A stretch of 64,000 nucleotides of DNA from Atopsyche davidsoni (taxonomy: Eukaryota; Arthropoda; Insecta; Trichoptera; Hydrobiosidae), in the NCBI GenBank assembly GCA_022113835.1, contig JAILWY010000022.1, positions 6,138,001-6,202,000 on the forward strand, written 5' to 3'. The translations under genes and the position numbers were made by a program. The first letter of the stretch is position 1. Every line of letters starts with the position of its first letter. Below, piece by piece: positions 35,326-47,400 of the stretch. Under the pieces are notes generated by a model. It made no database searches. It saw nothing but the letters and a program-made list of their open reading frames with translations, and was not told the DNA's origin.

Positions 35326-38300
35326 AAAATAAGTAAACTCATTTGATTCTAATTCAATTTATAAACATATCTTGTATTGCAAAGAAATGCTATTTATGGG
35401 ATGATTTTAATCTTGGCTAATAAAATTTTACATTAGGATATTAAATACGTCAAAAATTTAGCTTAAAACATTAATTAATCATGTGTGATTGGTTAGAAAA
35501 TTGTAAACGTTATTAATTTAATATTTTTTAAAGTTTGATATTAATTTTGATCACAGTATTTGGTTTGTTGGATAAATAAATTTTTCAACTTAGGTGTTTT
35601 TAACATTGAACGAGCAATTTCACTCACACTTCATCATTAACTAATACTTTTACAATTTAGTTTTGACTTTGCCAGAATGTATTTTTCACGTGAAGTTTCC
35701 AAAAGTTTTTGAGGTAAATTCCATGTTATAATGGATTTATTAATTAAAAGTATGTATCGGAATGAACGAGCTAATTGTCTCGGTAGTCTCTGGGTAATAA
35801 TAAATATGCTAACAATACATAAACTTGTACCTTACTGAATGATGAGATGTGGATGAAGGCTGTGTCAAGCTTTGATTATGTGATGTTTTGGCAGCTGTAT
35901 TAGAGATTATTAAATTAAAAAAATGTTAAACTTTTGTTATTGTAACAATAACAAAAAAATATATATTAAAATTTGAAATAAAAATCAGTCCAATCATGCA
36001 TCATTTTAAAACATGCTGTATAAAAAATATTTCAATGAAACCAGTAATTTATCTTGAGAAATAAGAATAAAACTAGGAACTTTATAATATAAAGTTGATT
36101 TTGTTTGAGAAGTTTTTTTTCTGAACAATGCATTATTAAAAACTCAATATTGATCATCTTCTGAGAATTTTGCGCTGTATTAGTGAATGCATTAGTTTGT
36201 GTTTTTATAAAATAGGTAAAAGCCGCACACAACTGCACTAAGGAGAGCGACCACGAGACAACTATGAATTATATGAACTATGGAGGACAGTTATATTCTT
36301 GAGGGACGGGAGTTCAGTTCAATGTTTGTTACCTATGGTAATAATAAATATGATAGGGTTATCTGGTAATTAATTGTTAATAATACAAATTATTTGACAC
36401 ATTTCAATTTATTCAAAACAAATAAATCCACCATTCAATGCACCTCGCGCTGTATTGTTGGCCTGCGAACAAATGGAATAGTTGCTGTAGTAATACAGGC
36501 AGCACAAAAATTACCTGTTTCACACTCACTTAGTAGTACAATCTGTCAAATATGTAATTAATTCTATAATTATGTTAAAAGAAACACTACGCACCTCACT
36601 AAACCTTTAAACGTATTGCCGTCAGAATACCAAATAACATTTATTATTTTATATTTTTACAACAATAATAGACAATGCTATAAGGAAATCAAAAGGATTC
36701 AATCAAAACTGCTGCTATCATAAAAGGTTACAGATATTCATATGTTATTAAATTGGGAGATTAAAAGGTAAGGTTAGTGGAAATGTGGAAATCTCTGACC
36801 CTCTGAATATGCCCAATGTGACCACGGGGACCAACGAAGAGAGAGGAGTTGAGTCTAGAGGCATGCAATTCATGTTTGAAATGTTCGATTACGTTTGTTT
36901 TACGATCTTTAAATTATCTCACGACCAGTCTCCTTAAAAGAAGGACTCTGCAGAAAGTCCTTGTGATGAAATGTTTCACCGGATTCTATCCTTAGTTAAG
37001 ATGTTTGATTCACAGGGGACTGTTGGTTTAATAATAAGAACCTTTTTTGTGGAAATCGGATAGGCGGAGATGTCTGGGCAGAATGTCTGAAGTCAGAAGT
37101 GGTCTGGGTTCGGCATGGTGTCCACATAAATGATTTTCCGGGGCTTGAAAAACACATCCTTTAAATTTGGATTCGGAGTGTAAAACTTTAATAGGGGATG
37201 CAAAAATTTTGAGGATTCTGAATTCGATTCTTAGATTTGGTGCTACAATTTCAATTACAATTCTCAAAATAAGTGTTACAAAACATTTATAATTTTACAT
37301 TATTTCTTTGTACATTTGTAAACGTTCAATAAGGATTCAAGAATCTCTAAATGTTTAAAAAAGAGAACTGAGCAATAATCATTGATAATGCAATGGGTTT
37401 TATTAGATAAATATTACAGTTTATTTTTATTTTCCAATAATATGAGCAACCTTCTATGATTATACAAGTTGGAGGAATATCTTCAAATTAACAGGCAATT
37501 CAAGATAATCTACACACATACAGAAAATAGTTTTTGAATTATTAATCATATGACAACAATTTCTGTAGTTGCAAGAACAAAAATCATTTATTTCAAAAAC
37601 ACTCATCATCCCTACTCACGAGAATGATCTTTCTATGGTTATAAACTCTGCGAGTCTCTGTTTTAGGGCATTTCTAACATAAGCAAGGATTCCTTACATT
37701 AGCGTCGGATAATCATTTGCATAAATTATCCTAAAGCCAGTGTCGATGGGTGTTTTTGAAATAAATTATTGAAAGGAATAACCGCCATTATTTTCAATTT
37801 TCTAATATAAATTGTAAGGTTTGCACATTTTTGTGAACAGAAATCGACACAACCTAAAAAGCATAAAAAAAATCTAAGCAATTGAGTTTAGAAAAATGAT
37901 AGTTTCAAATTGACAATTTATACTTGATCAAATTCCACGTGTTTTAAAAATGGTAAAGATGTAAATAAATAAATTCTTGTGTTTAAAAAGTAATATTTAT
38001 TTGAAGCTTTGGCATCCACAATGTTACATTCTGATATATTTGACAGTTGTTTTGAGCACAGATAATAGATCAGTTTCCGCAAAGACAATGAAGTCCACTG
38101 GGCACGAGAGAATCACAAACATTCGCTGAGCCAACATGAGCCCTCTCCCTTCGCGTCGCTCTCACGCGTGCTCAGCGAGTGTGCAGCGGCGCCCCGCATG
38201 CTGCATGCAGGATCCATTCAACTACTAATTATATGCTTTGATGCAACAATTCTGCTTCGTAACATAACTTAAGGAAGTGTTTTTGAAATTTAAGGAACGA

Positions 38301-41300
38301 GATAGGATACCAAAGAGGCGTGTCCAAATCAAAGTAAGAATACTTCCAGCAGAAATATAATAACACTGAGTACAGTTCACGTGGCACCCGCTGTTTAAAA
38401 GTCTTCAAAATATTATTTTATAAAAGTTTAATTTTGAAACACTACACGAGGTATAGGGTAAAGAAAATAATACAAAATTTAGTGGTCATATATATATAAG
38501 ACTATTAGATGACAGTTAAGTAGAGATACATACATTTATATATACATTAATATTACTTTGTGCCATACTGATAACATTTCAACTTATATACAACGGCATA
38601 GGCGCGCCCCTCGGGTACGGGCGTGGCAAGTGTGACTAGCACATGATTATGGAAGATTCCAGTGACAGATATTGGAGATGTTATTTATAAAATTAAATAA
38701 ATATTTATGATTGACAACTTGGTGTACTTAATAAACTATAATACATATATATTTTGCATTTAATGTTAAAATTCACGGTAATTTTTAAAAATATAATTTT
38801 TTGACTCACATTCAATTTTATCACCTCTCATTAGACAAACATTAGTCAAACTGTCTTTCATTCAAACTGTCTTACCAAAAAACATTTAAAAACTAAGCAA
38901 ATATTGTAGTAATTTAACATGCTATTGTTTGATTGGTTAAATTTGTTCGTGTTGAAGACCAGAAAGAGTTGAGGTTGGCTCTATTTCATATTAGCAATTT
39001 CACTTTAAAAAACATTGATAAACAATAGTTCTCTTATGTTATAGTTAGAATGCGCACTCAAAAAATCATACAAATAGAAATTACTCACAGTATATTTATG
39101 TGAATCAAACCATCGAAGTCAAGCTTAATGAAACTACGTTTGAATTCTATCAGTAAGATGAAACAAGTTCACTGCTTGAGAATGTTCACAATGTAAAACA
39201 ATGTTTTGTAATTTTTTTTTTTTATAATAGGGCCCACCTATGCTTTTATATATCTACGTTTCACAATCACAGGGAGAAACTGTTTTGAATTTTCACCTTA
39301 GTAGGTAGAGTTTTTGGTTAAACCTAAGTTCTTGATTACGCACTCATTTGAGAATAACTATTTATCATTATTGACCAGCAATGTGATAAGATATGGCTAA
39401 GAAATAATTTAAAAAATAGGCTGCTTGCAGCTGCTCTCACTTAACAGTAATGTCTTATGGTAAACAATAACCTCATTCAACTAAACTCTAGTTACACAAT
39501 AGGACGCACTGGCACACACACGCTCCCTCTTCTTCTTTACTTTCTTTATTCAACCAAATTGGCTTTTTCTGAGTAAATAAGTTATTTTACTTTTTACCAG
39601 CTGTCTATTCAGGGCTATGTGTAGTGCGATTCTGGCCTGTTTAGAGATTGCTTCAACCTCTCATCTCCCAAGCCCTCCAGCTTCTAAATAAACTCGATTT
39701 CTTCTAATTGCTGACTTTGCCATCAATACATTGTAAAGTTCTCTTTCAGATTCTTAATATTTTTAAAACAGATATTTGTGGAATATATTATAAGTAATGT
39801 CAGACTGTGGGGGGCCTTTGTAAATAAATGATAGTTCTTGTTATTTTTTCTTCCTTGTTTCAGAAATCGCTGCTTCGATACTGAGCCATCCCCAAAAGAA
39901 TGTATAATTCAGTATCAGGAGAAAACAAGGACACGACTTGACATTTTTAGCCCCGGTTTTCAGTTTGAATAGATTTTCATACAAGTTGAACTCTTAAACT
40001 TTGTCTTCCAACACTGGTGAGCAATACAGAGGGGTAAGAGTCAGCTTCTCCCACTTTAGGACACCGTATTTGCTTATTGGATGGGAAATCTCCACAGTGT
40101 GGTGAACTCACCACAAGAAGAAAAAGGGCATGTATACTCCATGCGCATGACGAAACGATCAAATACGTAAAATTTGAATCTACGATAAGTGAGCATTTAT
40201 GACAAATGTGGCGCACAACACGCCTCGTGTGACACGTGACATCTCATCGTAGAGATTTGAATTTTGCAGTTTTTGGAATTGTAAATAATTAGTTTTGGGA
40301 TACCAGATGAAACACTTTATGATAACACATTAGTAAAATGTGCAATTTTATAAAATTCTACAGGCGCTGTTACGGGCTGCGCTTAGAATAGTACAAAACT
40401 AATGATTAACTAAGAAACCGTTCATGAGAATCAATAAATTAGTAAGTATGAATACAACTTGGCTGAGCAAAGTATTATCGAATGTTTCTGCTCTTAACTT
40501 TAATTTAGAGCTATTCCGATATACAATAAAAGTAAATTTATTCGCCAACAGGAAATGATTAGTTAAATTGGCTCTATGCCTTGAACATAGGTTGATTGTG
40601 TATAGTAACTCTGTGGTATGACAACAGTGGCACGCAGCGAGAGCAAGCAATGTACCCACATCCAAATATGTGTATGGTTTGATTTTGATAATAAAAGTTA
40701 AGGACCCTGTCTTGTGCTCTAAACAAGAAACAGGGTCATGCCCATCGATACCAGAAATAACCGACATTATCGTCCATCCTTATATGCATTGCTTGCCTTC
40801 AATGCACGTCACCGTATGAGAGGCAGTCTTCTGTTTGTCTGTTAGTCTATTTTATGCTCTTAAATTTGTTAAGTGCCGTCTAAATAATTCTTTAAAAAAG
40901 TGGTTTATTAACCATATAGCTCTCAAGATTTTTCACTGATGATTCTGAAGGGTTGTAAATTTTAATGTGCGAATATCTGACCTATTAGACTAGTAAATTG
41001 GATACGTTGATTGTAACTAAACTATGCGTAACAATAATTAGTATGACAGAATGTGTTGCAGAATTTAATTTGGAGTTGGTATTAAGCAGAATATTTTATT
41101 CATACATAATGATATGCCGTGTTTTCCACAAAATGTTGCTTAATGAAGCATTTTTGACAAAAATAAAGCACGCTCGCTTACTGACGAAAGGGCGGTACCC
41201 TTTCGTTGGCAAAGTTCAAGTCCGGATGGAGTAACAAGTTTTTAAAAAAATTTCAGCCGTTAAAACTATAAATTATCTCCAAGCCCAAAGGGAAGAATAA

Positions 41301-42937
41301 TATAAAAATAAACACTCTCAGGTGCAGGATTTTTGTAAACAAGGCAAATAATGTCACTGGAGGTATAACAAGCTGAATCGGTTTCCTTGCGACCTGGTAC
41401 AGTTACAGAGTAGTGTGTGGTTAGATACTCCTCTTTCAAAGATTATTTAAAGTTGAATGGCTCACGGTCGTACATAAAAAATTGCCTTTTAGCTTTATGA
41501 ATATAATTTACCTTGAGAGTTAAGACTTGTCAATATTTTTTTTGGTTAAAGTGTTTGAATTGTAAAAGTAAATGTTGACTTGAAGTAGATGGGTGAACTG
41601 AAAACTTTACTTACAAAATAACGCTTAAAGTATTTAAAATAATTGTCATGCCACTTCACAAGCCAGCGGCTGTTGAGGATATAATTTTAATGCAAATGGA
41701 AGTCAAGAATCATTCAATTGTTTGGACACATTGAAATCAATGTCAGATCAGTTAATTGTCAAATTTTTGTCGTAATTTAATTATTCCATTTTAAATAATA
41801 AATAAGAAATTAATACCCTAAGTTCCAATATAGTTGATTAAATTGAACAATGTTTACTGAGCTGTTTCACGTGTCACACATATTGCATAAAATGTTTTTC
41901 CATTTTACTAGTAGATTGATGAACATTTAATTGCAACATAATCACTGTCCAAATCATAATTTTGGCATAAACAATACTTTGATTTATAAAAGTATCTCTT
42001 TGTAACTTTTATTTATTATTTAAAAATATTGTAATGTTATTTCTACTAAATACTTTCTGCCAAAAATATAAAATATTCAATTATTCATTTCAATTATCAC
42101 TGCACTTTAATAATGTCATGAACTGTATTTTTACGGCTACAACTGGGAAGCTATGTAACTATAAAATAAGAATCTGATTTAGAAAACAAATCTGATTTGT
42201 TTGATAAGAATATTATTTTTTTAGAGCACATTCCCCGCACATTCGGTTTGTGTTGTCATCAAAAGTAGCTTGCAGTCCAAACAGGCAGAAAATGAGTTGA
42301 TTTATTAAATGTTAATTTAAACATGTTTTATATTTTCAGTTATTTTGCAGTTGTGAATTTTATATTTATACACTGAGTTTCAATTCTTTGGTTGTTCAAT
42401 AGGTGTTTTCTGATAGACCATACGTAACTAGTAATCAGTATTGTAAGATACGTTAAAAATGCAACAGCAAAAAATAGTAGGTAAATGATTGACACACAAC
42501 AGTGAGAAAAATCTTTAAAAGGATCACCATTTCTTTTGTGAATCGCTTACCTACAAACATATTGTTATTAGAAGAGCCCGTTTTGGTTAGAAATGCGTAA
42601 ATACTAAATAATTAATAACAATTGTTACTGAAATGATTCGGTAAATAAAAATAAAGTTTCTGGAAGCTCGCTCCCGATAGATCAGCAGTCGTAATATAAA
42701 TAGAGTTTATTTATTGAGAGCTTGGTCCTTAGCATCTCTAGGACAAATGTACAAGTAAGAAGAGGTTTATGTTACATGTCATTGGTCGTTATGTTACTTT
42801 GTAAACTAACATTAAAAATACAATCAGGAAAAATAACTGTTTGGTGCGCCCGCAGCGAACAAACAAAACCAACTGCTCTCCCAACGTACTTACTTGTCAG
42901 CATTTCAAGTCAATATTCATTTAGCTAATCTTCATTA
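35326..42937. other. AT-rich intergenic region, no gene recognised
   Basis: No exon with a recognisable domain was found. The longest open frame (40399-40767, minus, 122 codons) has no similarity I recognise and no splice context. One short GC-rich island stands out at about 38090-38215. Confidence 0.55.
38090..38215. promoter_or_regulatory. Isolated GC-rich, CpG-containing island
   Basis: About 125 bases rich in GC and CpG (for example CACGCGTGCTCAGCGAGTG, then GCGGCGCCCCGCATGCTGCA) inside strongly AT-rich DNA. It contains the nested palindrome GCATGCTGCATGC. It could be a leader exon or promoter of an unseen transcript. No open frame supports coding. Confidence 0.25.
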
Positions 42938-43204
42938 TTAATGGAGAGAGAGAGATTGAGAGCTCAGCTGCTTTGGAAATCTTAGACCGGAGTCAGGCCT
43001 ATCGCGAGATTCAGAGACCAGTTCCTCGAGATGAGTGGAGTCAGCAATGTGGGCGAAAGAGGGTGCTGAGCAGGGACCTCGAGGAGTGCCGTGCTTTGGG
43101 TGAGATAATCCAGAAGATTTGAGCAGGGAGGGCTGACGCACTTTCTTGGGGGACAGGCACAGAATTTTTTGGAAGATGACGATTGTGTACACAAGTAGAA
43201 TCAA
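42938..43204 (-). CDS. Candidate unrecognised terminal exon with one hydrophobic segment
   Basis: Behind an acceptor (AATACAG at 43205-43211) there are 88 open codons ending in TAA. It starts with a hydrophobic run (LILLVYTIVIF) and continues into a Ser/Pro/Arg-rich tail (KKVRQPSLLKSSGLSH...). Third-position use looks more coding-like than the surrounding AT-rich DNA. It lies 7 bases past the stop of the preceding candidate exon, so it may be an alternative 3' exon of the same transcript. Function unknown. Confidence 0.25.
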   Translation of the reverse strand: MILLVYTIVIFQKILCLSPKKVRQPSLLKSSGLSHPKHGTPRGPCSAPSFAHIADSTHLEELVSESRDRPDSGLRFPKQLSSQSLSLH

Positions 43205-43210
43205 CTGTAT

Positions 43211-44317
43211 TTAGTATTCGGGCACAAAACTTTGCAGTGTGGTTTTGCTCTCCGCTGCCGTGCTAAACAGACCTGCTCCTATAATATTTGTAAATAAATG
43301 CATCCATGTAGTGATACGACTTATGAACATCTTGAAGAGTATGAAAAATAGCAAGACTATAGGTTCTCTGTAATTTTTTCATTATTCTAAGTTAATCAAT
43401 ACTCACGGTGCGCGCTCTCTCCGTTATCTACGGAGGTCCGCTTTACACGATACCCAAACCTTAAGAATATCTCACGAAAATAATTTCAATTGAAATGCAA
43501 GTTATTACAAGACTGACACTCTATTGATTCACTTCACTTGTTTACTTGATACATGCTGAGACCTCGAGCCTATGGCAAATAGTGTAGTTTGTACTTTTGA
43601 ACAAGGATGCTCTAAGGGAGACCGAAACATGTTTTAGATAAATAAGGGATGGCCAATCAAAAAAGTGTTTTTCTCACAATAACAATAAATTCACCAAGTC
43701 AATTGCCACACTTGTAGAGAAATGCAAGTTATTTCAATTAAAAAATCTCAAACTTTGGAAGATTCATCCCTCAATGCAGTTAACTTTAATAGATGCACTG
43801 TTAATTTTTAAAAAAATTACAGACTTACTGCAAAATACAAAGGAAAAAGATATATACTTATACACATATTCATACATTTAAGATATATAAGTAATAATTA
43901 TTTTTGTGCACAATGAGGTACAATTCCGCATTCTCCTTCCAAGAAGTGAGTTCAAAGCTTCCGAGAATGCATCGCGACTCGAGTTTCCTCGTAGAACACG
44001 GAGTGTTCTCTCCGTGTCTTCTTAATTACGTCTTCTTTATTAAATACATTAAAAATACCAATAGAACATTTACGATGCAAACAAACGTTGTACTCATTAC
44101 GTGCGGTTCTTCCTCTGTACTCTGACATTGCTTATTACGATTGTCAAACATAAATGCTTATATAAACATGGAAAATAAGAGAATACTTGCTCAGAAATAT
44201 TCACTGAAGCTCAAAACACATATGAAAGTAAAAGAATAATTAGCACAAACATTTAATTATTTCAAAAAATCACTCACGCTTCTCCTCCACGCCATTCACA
44301 CTAACTTGAATTCTCAT
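43211..44317 (-). CDS. Candidate small unrecognised gene (four exons, 89 residues)
   Basis: Exons 44278-44317, 43912-44020, 43407-43459 and 43211-43278 join in frame from an ATG to TAA. The first exon encodes MRIQVSVNGVEEK and ends at a GTGAGT donor. The second encodes DTERTLRVLRGNSSRDAFSE..., the third GYRVKRTSVDNGESAH (GTGAGT donor), and the last LFSTAAESKTTLQSFVPEY. It starts 94 bases after the NACHT-WD stop codon, on the same strand. Weak points: the exon 2 acceptor lacks a pyrimidine tract, its donor is GTGCAC, and I recognise no family. The evidence is frame consistency and two good donors only. Confidence 0.27.
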
Positions 44318-44410
44318 TCTCGAGCCTGTATTGTCGACCTTTGGAAATCAACAACTTTGACATCAAAACTTGATTTATATATTGACATATCCCGTTTCCC
44401 TGTTATTGAA

Positions 44411-47400
44411 TCAGCAGCCGTTCCCAAGCTCTTTGTCCCTCAGGTCGAATACTTTCCCATCGTTCTCGGGATCGCCATAAAACTTTTGTTGGCTCTCGTC
44501 CTCGGCATTGATTTCCACCGAGGTCCCGGAGACTAGTTTAAGGGTGACAAGGTCTTTGTGGCTCTCCAGAGCTAGTACCACGAAGCGGCCACCTGCCAAT
44601 ACCTCACACGAGCTCACCCGTTCCGGCGGGGTGTAGACAGATATCAATGTACCTGGAGACCAAGAAGTGATAGATTTTAATATCACATTTAAAATGAACC
44701 ATTCACTGAGATGAAAGGTATCTATTAATGACCATGTTTTATTAAAATTTAAATTGTTTATTTCAAAATCAAATCAAAATTCACTGATGATATACAATGT
44801 ATTTAAAAAAGTAGTCATTTTGAAAAAAAAAATGTTGGACATACCAGTATGAAGATCCCAAAGCCGCACCGAGCGATCTCGACATCGCGAGTCGCTGGAC
44901 AGCAGATGTCCTCCTCCGGGTGCGAGGCGCAAGCACGTCACCGCCCCCGTATGCCCCCACAAAGTGAATCGACAATTGCCAGTCACCAGGTCCCACACGA
45001 GTATGCGCGCGTCGTCCAAGCCTGACACCACGCAGCCATCCACAGAGCTGATAGCCAGCGAGGCTGTGTCTCTCCCTGGTTTCCACTTCTTGAACAAGGT
45101 TCCGGATTGAAGGTCGTAGACCACGATGAAGTTGGGAGCCGGCTCGTCTAGCTCAAGAGCCACTACGCACACGTATGAACCTGTAAAAAAAATGATGTGT
45201 TTTTATCTGTTTGTTGATTAGACAGTAGCGACATTTACAATAAATTAACAGTTCACAATACTAGTAAAAAAAAATTAAATCATTAGAATTGATTTTTATT
45301 GTTCTAATCTGATTGATCAGATTCTTGTATACTAAAATTTCTGATCTATCAGAGATCTTAGACATAATACAGTATTTGTATAAGTATAGTAAATGTGATT
45401 GTCACAATTTTAACCAGGTAGGTAAATAGCATCACGAGGTGGTAAGCGCACCTTCATGGGTGATGGCAGCCAGGGAAGTGATGAAGTCATGGTGTGGAAT
45501 GCGCAGATCATACATGAGCTTGCGGGAGCTGAGACTCCACACCAGCAGGGGGAAGGGCTTCTGGGTCTCGTCACCGCACACCAATATTCTGTCAACAGAA
45601 AGTAAGCATAGCGGTTTTTATCACTTATTATTAAAATTCTGATTGCCAATTAAGATACGGTTAAAAAATGATTTTTTTCACATACCTTAAATTAAAGTCA
45701 AAGCGATCTTTAATGATATTATAAATTTCAAAAATGTATAATTTTCTACTAAATGTAAACCAAAATCGATTCAGAATTAAACCATCCTAATTATAATTGT
45801 TCTTAATATACCTTGAGAGGTGGTCAAAATGTAAGACAGAGAAGCTTTATCTCACCTGCCATCACCAGATACGAGCAGTGAATTCAGGAAACGATCTTCT
45901 CCCGCCTTGAAGGTGGTCACACAATCGCCTGAATCACAAAGAAAGATAGAATGTCAATTATTATAACTCAAAATGATTGACAAATCTGACAAACAATTCC
46001 AAACATTTATATTTCGTACACAATGTCTGCGACTCACCAGTATCTGTGTTCATGAGGTTGACGTACATTCTATTTCGAGACAAGCAGACAAGATGTGAAG
46101 GATCGTGTAGTCCGTAGAACGGCATTTTCTGGTTCATTACACCCTTCAATGGTGTAATGAAGGTACCCTGAAAAAACAACAGATTGGATATATTGATCGT
46201 ATCTGTAATTATAACTTTTAAGTTCACGTTTTCAAAGTTGAATTCATGTCAAAAAGGACCATCTATTGTACACTAGAGAATCTTTAATAATGTTCACAGT
46301 AGGGAAGGGAACAAGCTGCAAATATCACTGTATTTAAGACACAATGTAAGTTTCATTAGTTAGTTGTGTTGTACGCCCAAGCTCTGAAAGACCGAGCTGC
46401 AATTATCAATCAGGCAAACACGTCACACATTAAAAAAAAAAAAAAAACAATTTGCAGTTCCGATTAAACTAGTAAAAATTAAAAATTGCTAACACTTACA
46501 TTCTGTAGATAAAAAATATATGTAATGTATTAAATTGATCATTCAGATCATTTTCATTATATAATTAATTTACGAAATGACAAGAAAACAATTTTAGAGC
46601 TATGTTTCTTACTTGGTTGAGATCGTATACTCGTAGTTCGCGTCGACACAGGACGACGCACCTATGCTGGTCAATGGCCACTAAGTTGATAGGGTGAGTG
46701 ACTCCTTGTAAAGTGCGTACTTTTTTACATCTGAAAGCAAAAAACATAATATTTAATAATTAAACTATAACATATATGCAATATGTATTAAGACAAGGTA
46801 TATCAGTGGCACGCAGCAAGTTCTACATCTTAGCGAGCACTTTTATCCACTAAGCAGATTAAGATCTTAGCTCCAATAGAAATTTGACCAGTTGAGGGTA
46901 TTTGAAAGATTATTTTATATAATTAGTGTTTTCACTCCATTCCATCTGTGAGCTGAATGAAAATGGCAATCTCTGAAGGAATGAGATCATCAGCGTATTA
47001 AATTAACGGAAATCTTTGAACATGGATTTTGGTGGTCCATGATAGCCAGTTAGTCAAATAGATTACGTAAATGGCTTATTGTGTAGAAAATATCATCATG
47101 TGTATATTGTGTAACCTTCTGAGAAGGAAAAAAGAATTTTACCACAAAAAATGTGTCTTTAAAAGATGTTTTAGGTCACAAATGAACTGCATGCTACTGC
47201 TATACATGAATTTGAGACATTAAAGTTCACGAGCAGGAATTTTGATGAAAAACTGTTTGAGCGTCCATATCTCAATAGAATTAGACTGACCAATCAAATA
47301 ACAGGTGAGCGCAACCCCATTGAGATGTACACACTTAACAATATCCCCTAGGCGCCGACTCTTACTTCCGCATCGGTTGCGCATGTGACCATCACTCTTG

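Noticed and set aside
40399..40767. 122-codon minus-strand open frame with an ATG
   Set aside because: Isolated in AT-rich intergenic DNA, unrecognised composition, no neighbouring exons. Open by chance is more likely.
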